From CAYFVR01 sp046541515 (GTDB lineage: Bacteria; Desulfobacterota; Desulfobacteria; Desulfobacterales; Desulfococcaceae): a stretch of DNA of 20,471 nt. The DNA is taken from NCBI GenBank assembly GCA_046541515.1, contig JBKHDD010000084.1, positions 1 through 20,471 on the forward strand, read 5' to 3'. The position numbers and the translations under genes are program-made. A model generated the notes under the pieces. The model was not told the DNA's origin, ran no database searches, and worked only from the letters and a program-made list of their open reading frames with translations. Of the stretch, positions 7,153 to 13,651 are shown in pieces. Each line of letters starts with the position of its first letter. Position 1 is the stretch's first letter.

Positions 7153-9975
7153 ATGAACTTCGCCCACCTTCGCCGCCAAATCCAGGAACATCCCGAAACG
7201 GTTCCCCTTCCGCTGGAGCTGCTGGTGGCGGACCTGCGCCGTCAGGGCTTCGTTGTGGGCGTCGGGCACCACATTCGGCTGCGGCGGTTGCTGGCCCATT
7301 TGGCGGAGGCGCCGGGCGAGCCGGCCCCCGGACGATTGAAAACCCTGATTTGCCCGCTGTTCGCCACGGACCAACGGCGGCAGGCCGATTTTCACCGGAC
7401 GTGGGACCGGCTGTTTCCCGCCATGGCGGAAGCGGCGGGCGCGTCGGAAGGAGGGGCGCCGTCTTCTGCCGAGCCTGTGGCGGAAAAAACGGAGGAGACA
7501 TCCCAACCCGCCGTGCCGTCCCGCTTCAAAGTGATTTTGGCCGGGCTTCTTTGGGTTTTGTTGATCGGAATGGTTGCGTTCCAGTTTTCTCCAACGCCGA
7601 CGCCGGACCAGCCGGAAACGACAACCCGTTCGGAACCTTCGGGCGCTCCCAACCCTGATCCAGGCGATCCGCCCCCGATTCCTCGGGAAGACGACAAAAT
7701 CATCGAAATCCCGCTTTCCAAGGGCGATCCCCCGACGCTCGGATGGTACCCACGCTATTTTACCGCGCTACGTTGGTCCGCCGCTTTCGCGCCGCTGCTG
7801 TTCGGTCTCTTGTTCCTCTGGTGGCGGGACCGGCGGTCGAAGCTGGCCCTGGCCCGCAGCGGAGACCGCCCGCCCTACCGCTGGCCGCTGCGGGTGGAAC
7901 CGGGTCGACCGGCCCATTTGCGGAGCCGACCGTTTTACGACGCGGCCAACCGGCTGCGGGCCCGGGTGACCGGCGCGGCGAAAGCCTTGGATATCCCCGG
8001 AACCCTCCACGCCTCCGTCCAAAAGGCGGGATTTCCCGACCTGCGGTACCGGTACCGGACCCGGCCGCCGGAATACCTGATTTTGATCGAGCGGGGCGAA
8101 GACGGCGACCATGTGGCCGCCGCGGCGGACACGCTGTCCCGCGCCCTGGCGGACGAGGGCATTTTCGTGGAGCGGTTTGCGTTTTACGACGATCCGCGCA
8201 TCTGTTTTCGGCCCGAGGACGGCGTTCGCGTGCGCCTTTCCGCGCTGCGGGGCCGGTATCCGGACCACCGTCTGCTGGTGCTGGGGGAAGGGGAGGGGTT
8301 GCTGGATTCCGAGACCGGGGACTTGGCCGGGTGGGTGAAGGAGCTGGACGCCTGGCCCGAACGGGCGGTGCTGACGCCGCTGCCGCCCCGGGAATGGTCC
8401 ATGCGGGAGGTGCTGCTGGCCCGGGCCTTCGCGGTGCTGCCCGCCACCCCGGCCGGGCTTTCGGCGGCGGTGGACGTGTTCGAAGAGATTTCCGCCGGGA
8501 GCTTGCGCCATTGGGTGCGGAAGGACCGGACGCCCCGCCCGCCCGGGAAGGACGAGGCCGATCTTGAACGGTTGCGGGAATACCTGGGCGAGGCCGGTTT
8601 TCGTTGGTTGCGGGGCTGCGCGGTCTATCCGGAGCTGAACTGGGGGTTGACGCTCCAGGTGGGGCGGATTCTGGGCGGAATGACCGAGGAAATGTTGATC
8701 CGGTTGATTCGGCTGCCGTGGTTCCGCGGCGGGGAGTTGCCGGAACCGCTTCGGGAAAGGTTGATCGAGGGGCTGGACGCGGAGGACCGGCGGCGGATTT
8801 GGGAAAGCGTTTGCGAGGTGCTGGAGCGGGACCCGCCCCGGCGGGACAGCGCGGCGTGGGACTTGTACCGGTTCAGCCTTGCGGTGCAAAAGGGCATGGT
8901 GGCGCGGGACAAGCGGGAACGGCTGGAACACTGGAAGGAGGCCCGGGAGGCCGCCGGCCGGGCCGGGGAGGAACGGATTCTGCGGAGCCCGGTGACCGTC
9001 CGGCTGCTGCGGGAGGCGGCGCGGGAATCGGCCGGGGCGTTCCGGTTGCCGGAGGCGGTGGCCGGGCGGTTGTTCCGAGGCGGGACGCCGTTGCTGGGGG
9101 TGCGGAATTTGGTTGTGGGGGCGGCGGCCGTGCTGGCGGGGGTGGCGTTGTTTTGGAGCTTGCCGAAGCCCGCGATGCCGGTTTGGGAACCGGGGAAGGT
9201 GCTGGAACTTCGGTTTGCCCACATTCCGGCGGAGGAATTCACCATGGGGAGTCCGGAGGACGAACCGGGACGCTATGACGACGAGCGGCAGCACTTGGTT
9301 CGCCTGACGAAGGACTTCTGGATGCAGACGACCGAGGTGACCCAAGGGCAATGGGAAGCGGTAATGGGGGAAAATCCCAGCAATTTCCAAAATTGCGGTG
9401 CGGAGTGTCCGGTGGAACGGGTTTCCTGGAACGACGCGAAGGAATTCATCGACCGGTTGAACGAGTTGGATTCCAAAAACCGATACCGGTTGCCGACGGA
9501 GGCGGAGTGGGAATACTCGGCGCGGGCGGGGACGGAGACTGCTTTGTACAATGGTCCCATCGAAATATTGGGAGATCGAAACGCACCGGCACTGGACCCA
9601 ATCGCTTGGTATGGCGGAAACAGCGGGGTGGAATACGAAGGCGGATGGGATAGTTCCGGCTGGCCGGAAAAGCAGTACGGCCACCAACGGGCGGGTACGC
9701 ACCCTGTGGGATTGAAGGAACCGAACCCGTGGGGGTTGCATGACATGATCGGTAACGTCTGGGAATGGTGTTCGGACTGGTACGGTGCCGACTATTATGC
9801 TAAGAGCCCTGTTGAGAATCCCCAAGGCCCTGATTCGGGCGAGGGCCGCGTGGTGCGCGGCGGCTCCTGGTTCAGCCTCGCCCGGATCTGCCGCTCCGCG
9901 CGCCGGGGCAGGAACGGGCCGGAGTACCGGTTCAACTCCCTCGGGTTCCGCTTGGTTCGCCTCCCAGGTCGCTAG
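7153..9975 (+). CDS. membrane receptor-like protein: vWA-like domain plus DGR-diversified FGE-sulfatase domain
   Basis: 940 residues. Residues 1-90 form a small conserved N-terminal domain (HHIRLRRLLAHL... LICPLFATDQRRQ). TM1 is ~126-145, a Pro/Thr-rich segment ~146-200, and TM2 ~203-223, followed by WWRDRRSK. Residues ~300-430 look like a degenerate vWA Rossmann fold (PPEYLILIERGEDGDH, no DxSxS), and ~445-640 are helical. TM3 is ~652-670, and an FGE-sulfatase/SUMF1 domain spans ~683-940 (FTMGSPEDE, TEVTQGQWEAVMG, RLPTEAEWEYSARAG, GLHDMIGNVWEW, RGGSW, GFRLVR). Positively charged flanks place the N-domain and vWA-like part inside and the FGE-sulfatase domain outside the cytoplasm. The last ~44 codons are the DGR variable repeat. 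FGE-sulfatase folds of this kind are common DGR targets, acting as ligand binders rather than formylglycine enzymes. The upstream MoxR is the likely ATPase partner. Annotation of the receptor role is inference. Confidence 0.88.
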   Translation: MNFAHLRRQIQEHPETVPLPLELLVADLRRQGFVVGVGHHIRLRRLLAHLAEAPGEPAPGRLKTLICPLFATDQRRQADFHRTWDRLFPAMAEAAGASEGGAPSSAEPVAEKTEETSQPAVPSRFKVILAGLLWVLLIGMVAFQFSPTPTPDQPETTTRSEPSGAPNPDPGDPPPIPREDDKIIEIPLSKGDPPTLGWYPRYFTALRWSAAFAPLLFGLLFLWWRDRRSKLALARSGDRPPYRWPLRVEPGRPAHLRSRPFYDAANRLRARVTGAAKALDIPGTLHASVQKAGFPDLRYRYRTRPPEYLILIERGEDGDHVAAAADTLSRALADEGIFVERFAFYDDPRICFRPEDGVRVRLSALRGRYPDHRLLVLGEGEGLLDSETGDLAGWVKELDAWPERAVLTPLPPREWSMREVLLARAFAVLPATPAGLSAAVDVFEEISAGSLRHWVRKDRTPRPPGKDEADLERLREYLGEAGFRWLRGCAVYPELNWGLTLQVGRILGGMTEEMLIRLIRLPWFRGGELPEPLRERLIEGLDAEDRRRIWESVCEVLERDPPRRDSAAWDLYRFSLAVQKGMVARDKRERLEHWKEAREAAGRAGEERILRSPVTVRLLREAARESAGAFRLPEAVAGRLFRGGTPLLGVRNLVVGAAAVLAGVALFWSLPKPAMPVWEPGKVLELRFAHIPAEEFTMGSPEDEPGRYDDERQHLVRLTKDFWMQTTEVTQGQWEAVMGENPSNFQNCGAECPVERVSWNDAKEFIDRLNELDSKNRYRLPTEAEWEYSARAGTETALYNGPIEILGDRNAPALDPIAWYGGNSGVEYEGGWDSSGWPEKQYGHQRAGTHPVGLKEPNPWGLHDMIGNVWEWCSDWYGADYYAKSPVENPQGPDSGEGRVVRGGSWFSLARICRSARRGRNGPEYRFNSLGFRLVRLPGR
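9838..9967 (+). repeat. DGR variable repeat (VR)
   Basis: 130 bp at the 3' end of the FGE-sulfatase gene, aligned without gaps to the TR at 11701-11830. I count 19 mismatches, every one opposite an adenine in the TR (8 A-to-G, 8 A-to-T, 3 A-to-C); no C, G or T of the TR is changed. The changes alter 11 residues: 898, 907, 908, 909, 912, 917, 919, 922, 925, 927 and 929. Residues 921 and 928 still match the template Asn. The final 28 bp before the last G (9939-9966) are identical to the TR and lack A except near the end, as expected for an initiation-of-mutagenic-homing site; the first difference after it is G (VR, 9968) versus C (TR, 11831). Confidence 0.97.
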
Positions 9976-10208
9976 CGAGCTATGGCCAGCAAGAAACAGG
10001 GCAAGTTCAAGCAAGGCGGCGCGGCGAATCCCGGGTTTGGAGACGCCGCGAGGCGAGGGGACGGAGCCCGCGAGCGGCTCCAAACCCGGGATTCGTTGCG
10101 ACGCAAAGCAGGGGTTTCCAGCAGGGCCAAAGGAGTCGCCGCGCAAGCGGCTCGCGATTTTTGGAAAAAACGGACTGAATTTCATTCAGCAAACGAGCGG
10201 GCTTCGCC
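9976..10208 (+). other. non-coding spacer between receptor and HRDC genes
   Basis: 233 bp without a convincing gene. An open frame starts at ATG 9982 but continues out of frame through the HRDC gene and shows only low-complexity Arg/Ala/Gly sequence. The spacer holds an 18-bp inverted repeat (10025-10095) and a second small hairpin with arms GCCGC/GCGGC and loop GCAA (10138-10151), followed after six bases by five T (10158-10162), a weak terminator candidate. The position just downstream of the VR matches where DGRs carry structured DNA needed for retrohoming. Confidence 0.5.
10025..10095 (+). repeat. 18-bp inverted repeat enclosing small hairpins
   Basis: Arms 10025-10042 and 10078-10095 are perfectly complementary (arm core AATCCCGGGTTTGGAG). 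The 35-nt interior can itself fold: CGCC-GCGA-GGCG at 10044-10055 is a 4-bp stem with a GNRA-type tetraloop, and CCG/CGG at 10068-10077 can pair. No T-run follows, so this is not a simple intrinsic terminator. It begins 49 nt after the receptor stop codon. It could be the DGR cruciform/hairpin that promotes homing, or a dispersed palindromic repeat of this genome. Confidence 0.7.
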
Positions 10209-10742
10209 ATGCGCTTCAAATTCATCGCCGTCCCCGTCCGCGACCCCGCCCCCGCCGAAGACGCCCTCAACCGCTTTCTCGCCTCCGTCCGGATCGTCCA
10301 TCTTCACAAGCATTTCGTGGACCACGGCGAAAACTCCTTCTGGACCTTCGCCGTGGAATATCTCCCCGGCGAGGCCGCCGATTCCGCTTCTCGCCCGCCC
10401 AGCAAAAAACCCCGGATCGATTACAAGGAAGTCCTTTCGCCCGAGGACTTCGCCGTTTTCGCCCGGCTGCGGGAATGGCGAAAAAAACGGGCCGAAACGG
10501 ACGGCGTACCCGTGTACACGCTGTTTGCCAACGACCAACTGGCCAACATCGCCCGAAACCGCCCCGACAGCCGGGCCGCATTGAAGAACATCGAGGGAAT
10601 CGGCGAAGCCAAAACCGAAAAATACTGCGACGCCATCCTTCAAATTTTATCGGAAACCCCGCCCCCGGCGCCCTCCGCCGAGAAAGAGGCCACCGATGAA
10701 ACGGGTCGCGAACCTCTACCCCCGGATACCGGAACCCGATAA
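10209..10742 (+). CDS. HRDC-domain DGR accessory protein
   Basis: 177 residues. The N-terminal ~55 residues form a small alpha/beta domain (FKFIAVPVRDP...LASVRIVHLHKHFV...SFWTFAVEYL). A Pro/Lys linker follows, then an HRDC domain (Helicase and RNase D C-terminal) at ~80-149: LREWRKKRAETDGVPVYTLFANDQLANIARNRP, then LKNIEGIGEAKTEKYCDAIL. HRDC folds bind nucleic acid. In a subset of DGRs an HRDC protein is encoded beside the reverse transcriptase where others carry Avd, and is presumed to assist TR RNA binding or template-primed cDNA synthesis. Its 3' end overlaps the RT start by 47 bp in another frame, which suggests coupling and constrains both sequences; the tail beyond residue 150 is Pro/Glu-rich and probably disordered. 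The start ATG 10209 has only a weak upstream AG-rich site. The biochemical role here is inferred. Confidence 0.85.
   Translation: MRFKFIAVPVRDPAPAEDALNRFLASVRIVHLHKHFVDHGENSFWTFAVEYLPGEAADSASRPPSKKPRIDYKEVLSPEDFAVFARLREWRKKRAETDGVPVYTLFANDQLANIARNRPDSRAALKNIEGIGEAKTEKYCDAILQILSETPPPAPSAEKEATDETGREPLPPDTGTR
10682..10689 (+). promoter_or_regulatory. ribosome binding site of the RT gene
   Basis: GAAAGAGG ends 6 nt before ATG 10696 and lies inside the 3' end of the HRDC gene. It supports ATG 10696 as the real start, giving the characteristic DGR-RT N-terminus MKRVANLYPRI. Confidence 0.6.
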
Positions 10743-11700
10743 TCTCCGTCTCGCCTTCGTCAAAGCCGCCCGGGGCAAGCGCGCCCGCCCGGACGTCGTC
10801 GCCTTCTCCGCCCGCTTCGACGCCAACATCGAAACCCTCCGCCGGCAAATCCTCGCCCGCCAACCCGACATCGGCCATTACCGCTTCTTTCGCGTCCGCG
10901 ACCCCAAGCCCCGGGACATCTGCGCCGCCGCCTTCCCGGAACGGGTGCTTCACCACGCCGCGATGAACGTCTGCGAACCCCATTTGGAAGCTCCCGCCAT
11001 TTTCGACTCCTACGCCTGCCGGAAAGGAAAGGGCAACCGCGCCGCGCTGGCCCGCGCCCAGACCTTCGCCCGCCGTTTTCCCTGGTTCCTCAAACTGGAC
11101 ATCCGGAAATACTTCGACTCCATCGACCACGCCGTTCTCGTGAACCAATTGTCACGCCGATTCAAGGACCGGGATCTCCTCGACCTGTTTCGCCGTCTCC
11201 TTGCCACCTATTGCACCGCCCCCGGCAAGGGAATGCCCATCGGCAACCTGATCTCCCAGCACCTCGCCAATTTTCATCTCGGCGCGGCCGACCATTTCGT
11301 CAAGGAGGAACGCCGGGTCCGGGGATACCTGCGGTACATGGACGACATGGTGCTCTTCGGCCCGGACAAAGCGTTCCTCAAAACCGAACGGTCGGCCCTG
11401 ACCGGTTTCCTGGAATCCCGCCTGAAGCTGCGGGTCAAAAACAATGTCCAGCTCAACCGCACCGGCCACGGGATTCCCTTTCTCGGCTTCCGGATCTTCC
11501 CTCGCCGAATCCGCCTATCCCCCGCCGGCAAGCGCCGCTTCATCCGCCGCTTTCAAAATTTCGAGCAAAAATTCCTGGACGGCCGATGGACCGAAACCGA
11601 ACTGGCCCGCCATGCGGCCCCGCTGGTGGAATTCACCCGCGCCGGAAACGTGGGCGCATTCCGCCGGAATGTGATACAAAGATTCGGGGCGTCGCTCTGA
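10696..11700 (+). CDS. DGR reverse transcriptase
   Basis: 334 residues. The N-terminus MKRVANLYPRI...NLRLAFVKAARGK is typical of DGR/group-II-like retroelement RTs. Catalytic palm motifs are complete: LDIRKYFDSIDH (Asp135), GMPIGNLISQ at 179-188, YLRYMDDMVLF with Asp216/Asp217, and PFLGFRI at 261-267. The motif-4 variant GNLISQ, in place of the retroviral/group II QG...SP form, is diagnostic of DGR RTs. There is no maturase, En or thumb-X extension, again as expected. The enzyme copies the TR RNA into cDNA while misincorporating opposite adenines; the cDNA replaces the VR in the receptor gene. The gene overlaps the HRDC gene by 47 bp, and the TR begins at the base after its stop codon. The presence of intact catalytic Asp residues and a cleanly A-mutated VR suggests the system is, or recently was, active. 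Confidence 0.96.
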   Translation: MKRVANLYPRIPEPDNLRLAFVKAARGKRARPDVVAFSARFDANIETLRRQILARQPDIGHYRFFRVRDPKPRDICAAAFPERVLHHAAMNVCEPHLEAPAIFDSYACRKGKGNRAALARAQTFARRFPWFLKLDIRKYFDSIDHAVLVNQLSRRFKDRDLLDLFRRLLATYCTAPGKGMPIGNLISQHLANFHLGAADHFVKEERRVRGYLRYMDDMVLFGPDKAFLKTERSALTGFLESRLKLRVKNNVQLNRTGHGIPFLGFRIFPRRIRLSPAGKRRFIRRFQNFEQKFLDGRWTETELARHAAPLVEFTRAGNVGAFRRNVIQRFGASL

Positions 11701-11830
11701 GGCGAGAACCGCGTGGTGCGCGGCGGCTCCTGGAACAACAACGCCCGGAACTGCCGCTCCGCGAACCGGAACAGGAACAAGCCGGAGAACCGGAACAACA
11801 ACCTCGGGTTCCGCTTGGTTCGCCTCCCAG
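11701..11830 (+). repeat. DGR template repeat (TR)
   Basis: 130 bp starting immediately after the RT stop. It contains 30 adenines, mostly arranged as AAC codons in the frame used by the VR: 12 AAC (Asn) plus one AAG, the design that gives maximal diversity without creating stop codons. Read in that frame it would give GENRVVRGGSWNNNARN and so on, ending GFRLVRLPAR, but it lacks the rest of a gene and is a template, not a coding exon. An open frame from 11713 through to 12264 exists but is regarded as a by-product. The invariant positions match the VR exactly. Confidence 0.96.
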
Positions 11831-12010
11831 CTCGCCGGGCCGATGGATGTCGGTCCGCCGACCCGGGCGGCGTCCCGCCCCCGTTTCCAACGGGGCAAAC
11901 ACCGAATGCCGCGCCGGGGCTGGTAGGGGCCGCGGATGCGCCCGCGAAGGTCCCGGCGCGGCTCGGGTTTCCGGCGGTGACTCCGCAAATTGCCCGAATG
12001 AAAGGTCGAT
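11831..12010 (+). other. TR downstream spacer with hairpins
   Basis: 180 bp without a gene. Contains a 7-bp stem, CCCCGTT/AACGGGG with loop TCC (11879-11895), and GC-rich self-complementary stretches around 11855-11870 and 11915-11965. In DGRs the non-coding sequence next to the TR is part of the template RNA and is needed for priming, so the spacer may be functional; alternatively the hairpin helps end the transcript. An AAAGG site at 12001-12005 serves the next gene. Confidence 0.4.
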
Positions 12011-12253
12011 ATGCGCTCAAGATACGTTCAAACCGCCATGCACCAAGCCTGCTACGAAATCCTGGAGGATCAGACCTTTTACGGAGAAATTCGGGACTTG
12101 GGGGGCGTTTACGCCAACGGGGCGACGTTGGAGGAATGCCGGGAACAACTTCGGGAAGTGTTGGAAGGCTGGATCATTCTCGGTCTTCGCATGGGGCACC
12201 GGATGCCGACGTTGAACGGGCTGGGTTTGAATGGCCACTTTCGGCTGTTTTGA
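12011..12253 (+). CDS. HicB-family antitoxin-like protein (orphan)
   Basis: 80 residues from ATG 12011, with AAAGG 5 nt upstream. The pattern FYGEIRDLGGVYANGATLEECREQLREVLEGWIILGLRMG is the HicB N-terminal partial RNase-H-like fold (YYGEIPGLPGVWATGKTLEECREEL type). HicB proteins neutralise HicA mRNA interferases and often carry a C-terminal DNA-binding domain. This one ends shortly after the core domain and no HicA-like ORF (about 60-80 residues with a dsRBD-like fold) is found on either side, so it is an orphan or a solitary HicB-like regulator. It follows the DGR cassette by 180 bp; no functional link can be shown. Confidence 0.8.
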   Translation: MRSRYVQTAMHQACYEILEDQTFYGEIRDLGGVYANGATLEECREQLREVLEGWIILGLRMGHRMPTLNGLGLNGHFRLF

Positions 12254-12260
12254 AGGCGGC

Positions 12261-12358
12261 TTGAATTAGGATGGCCAGGATGAAAAAAAGATGGCCAGGA
12301 TAACCCCACCCGAATTATCCTGATTATCCCACTTCCCATCCTGCCCATCCTGATTCAA
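12261..12358. repeat. imperfect inverted repeat of ATCCTG-type units
   Basis: Arms 12261-12282 and 12337-12358 match as an inverted repeat at 20 of 22 positions. The left arm also contains the first copy of a 12-nt direct repeat, GATGGCCAGGAT, at 12270-12281 and 12290-12301. The intervening sequence continues the theme (TTATCCTGATTATCC). Short degenerate ATCCTG/CAGGAT units like these occur as intergenic repeats in many bacterial genomes. It lies between two convergent genes. Confidence 0.7.
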
Positions 12359-12363
12359 ACACC

Positions 12364-12414
12364 AAAAAAACGGCCGGAACGATCCCCACGAATCATCCCG
12401 GCCATCCTTTTTTT
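12364..12414. terminator. bidirectional intrinsic terminator
   Basis: A run of seven A (12364-12370), a GC-rich imperfect stem (GGCCGG 12372-12377 with CCGGCC 12398-12403, extended inward with two mismatches), then a run of seven T after a four-base gap (12408-12414). It can terminate transcripts in either direction, as suits its position between the convergent hicB-like gene and the leftward outer-membrane protein gene. Confidence 0.7.
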
Positions 12415-12475
12415 AATCCTGAAAATCCCGATTCTAACCTGAGTATCCGAATTCCCACATCCCCAAAACCCCAAT

Positions 12476-13642
12476 TCAAAACCGCAACGACAGCGCCGCC
12501 GAAGTCAGCAACGCCGAATCGTCCAATCCCGTATCGTTTTCCAATGTCCGGTATTCCTGGGCCAAGTCCAGCGTCACCTGTCCCATGGTAATCCCCAGCC
12601 CGTAGCTGATCCCGGTCGCCTCCGGCCAGTCGAAGCCCGCCGCGTTGCCCGTGGGGTCGGACAGATAATAGCCGCCCCGCAGGGCCCATCGGCTCACCTG
12701 GGCCCGTTCCCGCTCGAAGGTCACCTCCAGCCCGCCGCTGTATCGGTCGTATTCCAGGTCGATGTCGCCGTCGTTGGCCTCGCCCCAGTCGGTTTTTCCG
12801 TACTGGGCGGAAACCGTTAAAAAGGTCCGCCGCATGGCGTTTTGAATTTGACGGCCCAGCGGCACCGTCACCGCCGCCCCCACGTCGTAGCTGGGCGGCT
12901 TGTCGAAAAACAGGTCGGAAACCCCCGTGTCGCCGTCGTTCCGCCTGGCCTCCTCGCCAATGTCCGCCGCGGCCCCGAAGCGGTAGGTCGCCCCCAGGCT
13001 CAACCGAAGCTGCTTGGTGTCCACCGGGTGGGCCAACACGCTCAGCGAGCCGGAAACGTCCGAGGCGCTGTCTTCCGCCGCCGCGTAGCCGTTGGCGAAG
13101 CCGGTGTCGTCCCGGTAGACGATCTCCGAACCGCCGATGTCGGACCGGACCCATTCCACCGTCCCGCCGAATTTCAGCCGCCCTTCGAAGGCGCCCGGCG
13201 CGATGGCCAGCGGCACGCTCACCACCTGGATCGACTCCTCCACCTTGCCGAAGGCCTCGTTCCGGCCGCCCGGGTCCATGCTGAAATATTGAATCGTGTA
13301 GGGCGTCAGGAAAAACGCGCCAACGGCGTACTCCGGCTCCGCGTAGTGGCCGCCCACGAAAAAGGCGTTCTCGCCGGAAACGTCTCCGGAGGGATCGTCA
13401 ACCGCGGATCCCTGGCCCCATTCGCCGGTGGCCACCCGCTCCGAACGGCCCGCCAGCCCGGCCGGGTTGTGCCACGCCGCCGAGGCGTCGTCGGCCACCG
13501 CCGCGAACGCGCCGCCCATGGCCCGGGCCCGGGCGCCGGGGGCGCTGTTAAACGGACCGGCGACAGCGGGGCCGGCCGCCATCGCGGTCAGGATTGTGGC
13601 CATGGTTGCAACCCGTACCGCCCCTCGAATCCACCGTGTCAT
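12476..13642 (-). CDS. outer-membrane beta-barrel protein (FadL/PorV-like)
   Basis: 388 residues. A Sec signal peptide (MTRWIRGAVRVATMATILTAMAAGPAVA) is followed by GARARAMGGAFAAVADDASAAWHNPAGLA. That pattern is the N-terminal plug/first-strand hallmark shared by OMPP1/FadL/TodX transporters and PorV/PorQ-type barrels. The body has alternating hydrophobic strands rich in Tyr/Trp/Gly (VGAFFLTPYTIQYFSMD, LRGGYYLSDP) and ends ...LTSAALSLRF, with the terminal Phe used by the BAM complex. FadL relatives import hydrophobic compounds; PorV-like ones act as shuttles for secreted surface proteins. The start is supported by GAGGAAA (13647-13653) 4-5 nt upstream. It begins 9 bp after the stop of the large surface protein gene, so the two are very likely co-transcribed and may cooperate at the cell surface; the substrate cannot be read from the sequence. 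Confidence 0.8.
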   Translation of the reverse strand: MTRWIRGAVRVATMATILTAMAAGPAVAGPFNSAPGARARAMGGAFAAVADDASAAWHNPAGLAGRSERVATGEWGQGSAVDDPSGDVSGENAFFVGGHYAEPEYAVGAFFLTPYTIQYFSMDPGGRNEAFGKVEESIQVVSVPLAIAPGAFEGRLKFGGTVEWVRSDIGGSEIVYRDDTGFANGYAAAEDSASDVSGSLSVLAHPVDTKQLRLSLGATYRFGAAADIGEEARRNDGDTGVSDLFFDKPPSYDVGAAVTVPLGRQIQNAMRRTFLTVSAQYGKTDWGEANDGDIDLEYDRYSGGLEVTFERERAQVSRWALRGGYYLSDPTGNAAGFDWPEATGISYGLGITMGQVTLDLAQEYRTLENDTGLDDSALLTSAALSLRF

Positions 13643-13651
13643 GGCATTTCC

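Noticed and set aside
9238..9975. The FGE-sulfatase domain as an active formylglycine-generating enzyme
   Set aside because: DGR-diversified members of this fold act as ligand binders, and the C-terminal segment is the hypervariable repeat; no sulfatase gene is nearby.
9982..10584. Open frame of 200 codons starting just after the receptor gene
   Set aside because: It runs out of frame through the HRDC gene, has Arg/Ala/Gly/Pro-rich composition with no domain, and its first half is the palindromic element; the HRDC frame is clearly the coding one.
11713..12264. Open frame of 183 codons reading through the template repeat
   Set aside because: Its only recognisable part is the TR itself, which mimics the end of the FGE-sulfatase domain; after that the sequence is low-complexity and it overlaps the hicB-like gene in another frame.
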